From the NCBI GenBank assembly GCA_947169455.1, contig CAMVPV010000084.1, forward strand, positions 1 through 6,542: a DNA stretch of 6,542 bases, read 5' to 3'. The notes beneath the pieces are model-generated. The model was not told the origin of the DNA. It made no database searches and saw nothing but the letters and a program-made list of their open reading frames with translations. Position 1 is the first letter of the stretch, and each line of letters begins with the position of its first letter. Shown piece after piece: positions 4,623 to 6,542 of this stretch. This DNA comes from an uncultured Clostridia bacterium (GTDB lineage: Bacteria > Bacillota_A > Clostridia > Oscillospirales > Ruminococcaceae). The position numbers and the translations under genes are program-made.

Positions 4623-6542
4623 TCAATCGCCGATAAGTATCATAGGATCATCGGGGGAAGTGCTGTCCAGTCCGAACGAATATATATACGCGGTACCTTT
4701 CGTACCGTATATCCGTTCAAACACCCGTCGGTACAGCAGGAGCTGTACTTCATATTTTTCCTTGAGCCATCGGACGGATCTGCCCTCGTTTGTCTTGTAA
4801 TCGATAATTACGAAGCCTGTATCGCTTCTTATGATGCAGTCGGCAATACCCTGTACAAAAGTTTCATTATAATTATTATTATAATACATTCTCAGTTTTT
4901 CGTCAAGAACATTTGCGACATTTTTATCCCAAATATCAGAAATTTTTGCCATGAAGGGCTGTTCGCGCAGGATACAGCTGTCGGGGGCTGTGCACATGAT
5001 ATTTTTCCAGAGCGATGAACGGAAGAAGTTGAACAGTCTCCGCTTGATAGTTTTGCTGCCGGTAATAAGACCGCACTGTTCCTCGGTGATAAGACCGCTG
5101 TTGAAGAGACGCAGCGCTTCGCTCATCACCTTTTCGGTGAATTCTCCGGCAGAGGAGCTTTCCAGCGAACGCAGGTCAGCCGACTGCATGAAGCTGTGCA
5201 CGGCGGTTCCCTTTTCGGAGGAGGACATTTCGGAGCCCTCGCTCATCAGCTTGGGGATGTCGGTCAGCTTTTCGGCAAATCTTTCCTCCGGCGCTGAACT
5301 GCTGTACCGCTCATCCTGCGAGCGTGTGTTCGCGTTGATCTCGGTGACGGTCAGCTTTGCGGGAACGGACGTCTGTGCCCTGTCCGCTTCAAAGCGCGGG
5401 TCGGTGTCGTATGCCTTCAGCTTTCCGAGCGCAGCTTCGAGCTCCCTGTCGGGGGCGGCGTGAAGCACCGCAGTGCCTGCATTTTCGATATCTTCCCCGC
5501 GTCTGCTGAGCAGCGAGAACACCCTTTTGTCGAAGTGCATCGCTGTTATCCTGACAGCGGGCGCACCGGCTTCGGGCGCGCGTCCGAGGAAATTGAGGTA
5601 CGGAACGTTCCCGCCCAGCGAGAGCGCAGCGATTATCCAGTATATCATCGCGCCGCAGTTTTTCATGTGCTTCATTGCGGCGGGCACGATGCCGTTGTCA
5701 TCGAACACCGAGCGGAACTGTTTTCCGAGCATATCAGCGAATGCCTTGTCGGGCGGGCAGTCCGTGATATCGCACTCGCAGGTCTTATATACATCGCTGC
5801 GGTATATCGCGTTCTCGCGCACCATCTCGGTGTCGTCCTTTCCGGAAAGCGGGTTGACGGAGCTGATGATGAGCTTGTGCTTTGCCCTCGTCAGCGCGAC
5901 ATAGAGCAGTCGCATGCGCTCGCTGATGAGCTCCTCGTCCTGGCTCTGCTTTATAACGGCGGCAGGCAGTGACAGGCAGGCGCGGTTGACGCCCTCGCAG
6001 GGTTCTATGAATGCGGCGCCGCCGTTTACGGTGCAGAATATCCTTCCGTGATCGAACCGCATACGCTTGTGTCCGCGCGCGAGGAACACCACGGGATATT
6101 CCAGACCCTTGGACTTGTGTATGGTCTTTATCGCAACGGCGTCATCTGCCTCCGAGGCTGCTCCCGCGGCGGCGTAATCGAGCGAATTGTCCGCCATAGA
6201 TTCGATATACCGTGTAAATCCGTAAATACCTCCGGTGCCGCAGGAAACGCTTTTTTCGTAGGCGGCGGCGTATTCCGGCAGCAGCATCAGGTTTGCGAGC
6301 CTGCCCTCGCCGTCCTCGTACATAGACATCAGCGAAGTGATATCGGTGATATCATATATCCTGCGTATCAGATCTTCCGCTCCCATTACGGCAGCGGACT
6401 GTCTCATCCTGTCGAGCATCGGCAGGAACCTGCGCGCTCTTTCCGCGGCGTTCAGCAGCGACCCGGGGAGCACCCCGCATTTTTCCGCTTCTGCTTCGAT
6501 ATCGCCGCTCCACTTTATGTCGCGCGCGGGCTCGAGGCTGTC
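4623..6542 (-). CDS. addA: ATP-dependent helicase/nuclease subunit A, AddA (5' part beyond window edge)
   Basis: AddA is the UvrD-type helicase plus nuclease subunit of the AddAB complex, which resects double-strand breaks for RecA recombination and is the Firmicute counterpart of RecBCD (family knowledge). The frame is open to the right edge, giving 639 visible residues of about 1,200 in a full protein; the Walker A and early helicase motifs lie outside. Visible in order, numbering from the edge: helicase motif V, AIKTIHKSKGLEYPVVFL (about 137-154); motif VI, RLLYVALTRAKHKLII (211-226); the RecB-nuclease histidine motif GTAVHSFMQ (445-453); the PD-(D/E)XK core GIADCI (Asp568) and IIDYKT (Asp581, Lys583); the trailing Q..LY motif (600-604); and the AddA-like end YIYSFGLDST. 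All nuclease residues look intact. A GTG at 6473 is internal, not the start, because the coding frame continues upstream. addB usually precedes addA and would be expected just outside. The small membrane-HTH gene follows 26 bases after the stop. Confidence 0.95.
   Translation of the reverse strand, partial: DSLEPARDIKWSGDIEAEAEKCGVLPGSLLNAAERARRFLPMLDRMRQSAAVMGAEDLIRRIYDITDITSLMSMYEDGEGRLANLMLLPEYAAAYEKSVSCGTGGIYGFTRYIESMADNSLDYAAAGAASEADDAVAIKTIHKSKGLEYPVVFLARGHKRMRFDHGRIFCTVNGGAAFIEPCEGVNRACLSLPAAVIKQSQDEELISERMRLLYVALTRAKHKLIISSVNPLSGKDDTEMVRENAIYRSDVYKTCECDITDCPPDKAFADMLGKQFRSVFDDNGIVPAAMKHMKNCGAMIYWIIAALSLGGNVPYLNFLGRAPEAGAPAVRITAMHFDKRVFSLLSRRGEDIENAGTAVLHAAPDRELEAALGKLKAYDTDPRFEADRAQTSVPAKLTVTEINANTRSQDERYSSSAPEERFAEKLTDIPKLMSEGSEMSSSEKGTAVHSFMQSADLRSLESSSAGEFTEKVMSEALRLFNSGLITEEQCGLITGSKTIKRRLFNFFRSSLWKNIMCTAPDSCILREQPFMAKISDIWDKNVANVLDEKLRMYYNNNYNETFVQGIADCIIRSDTGFVIIDYKTNEGRSVRWLKEKYEVQLLLYRRVFERIYGTKGTAYIYSFGLDSTSPDDPMILIGD

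Noticed and set aside
4597..4626. Longer version of the membrane-HTH protein starting at TTG 4626
   Set aside because: It would overlap the addA stop codon and include the GGAGG ribosome site in its coding sequence. ATG 4596 has correct spacing from that site.
4951..5972. Plus-strand open frames of 143-170 codons across addA
   Set aside because: These are shadows of the addA coding frame on the other strand. They show no domain, promoter or ribosome site, and addA motifs cover the same bases.

Overview
The window looks like chromosomal DNA from an anaerobic Gram-positive bacterium of the Clostridia, most likely a Ruminococcus-like member of the Oscillospiraceae. This rests on four things: an AddA-type recombination nuclease (the Firmicute counterpart of RecB), an [FeFe]-hydrogenase maturase (anaerobic H2 metabolism), strong GGAGG ribosome binding sites with frequent GTG/TTG starts, and roughly even base composition with heavy use of ATA isoleucine codons. 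The genus is a guess.

All five genes I can support lie on the minus strand, so the window reads from right to left. They form two transcription units. The right-hand unit (6542 to about 4112) contains the C-terminal two thirds or so of addA, whose beginning is beyond the right edge. After a 26-base gap comes a small gene for a single-pass membrane protein with an excisionase-like helix-turn-helix domain. The unit closes with an intrinsic terminator at 4112-4140.

The left-hand unit starts at a near-consensus sigma-A promoter (4052-4080), only about 30 bases after that terminator. It has a leader of about 140 bases with inverted repeats. It then encodes a secreted, membrane-anchored serine hydrolase of the class C beta-lactamase/PBP4* superfamily, a secreted transglutaminase-like protein, and the radical SAM maturase HydE, which runs off the left edge. 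Gaps between these genes are 8 and 14 bases, and each gene has its own ribosome binding site, so co-transcription is likely.

In function, addA belongs to double-strand-break repair. The next two enzymes act outside the membrane, probably on wall peptides or surface proteins. HydE works in the cytoplasm on the hydrogenase H-cluster. No obvious pathway links HydE with the two surface enzymes, so this may be a chance operon. The oddest item is the small membrane protein: its DNA-binding-type fold is strongly acidic and is predicted to face outward. I see no mobile elements, CRISPR arrays, tRNAs or rRNAs, and no gene-free stretch longer than about 250 bases.
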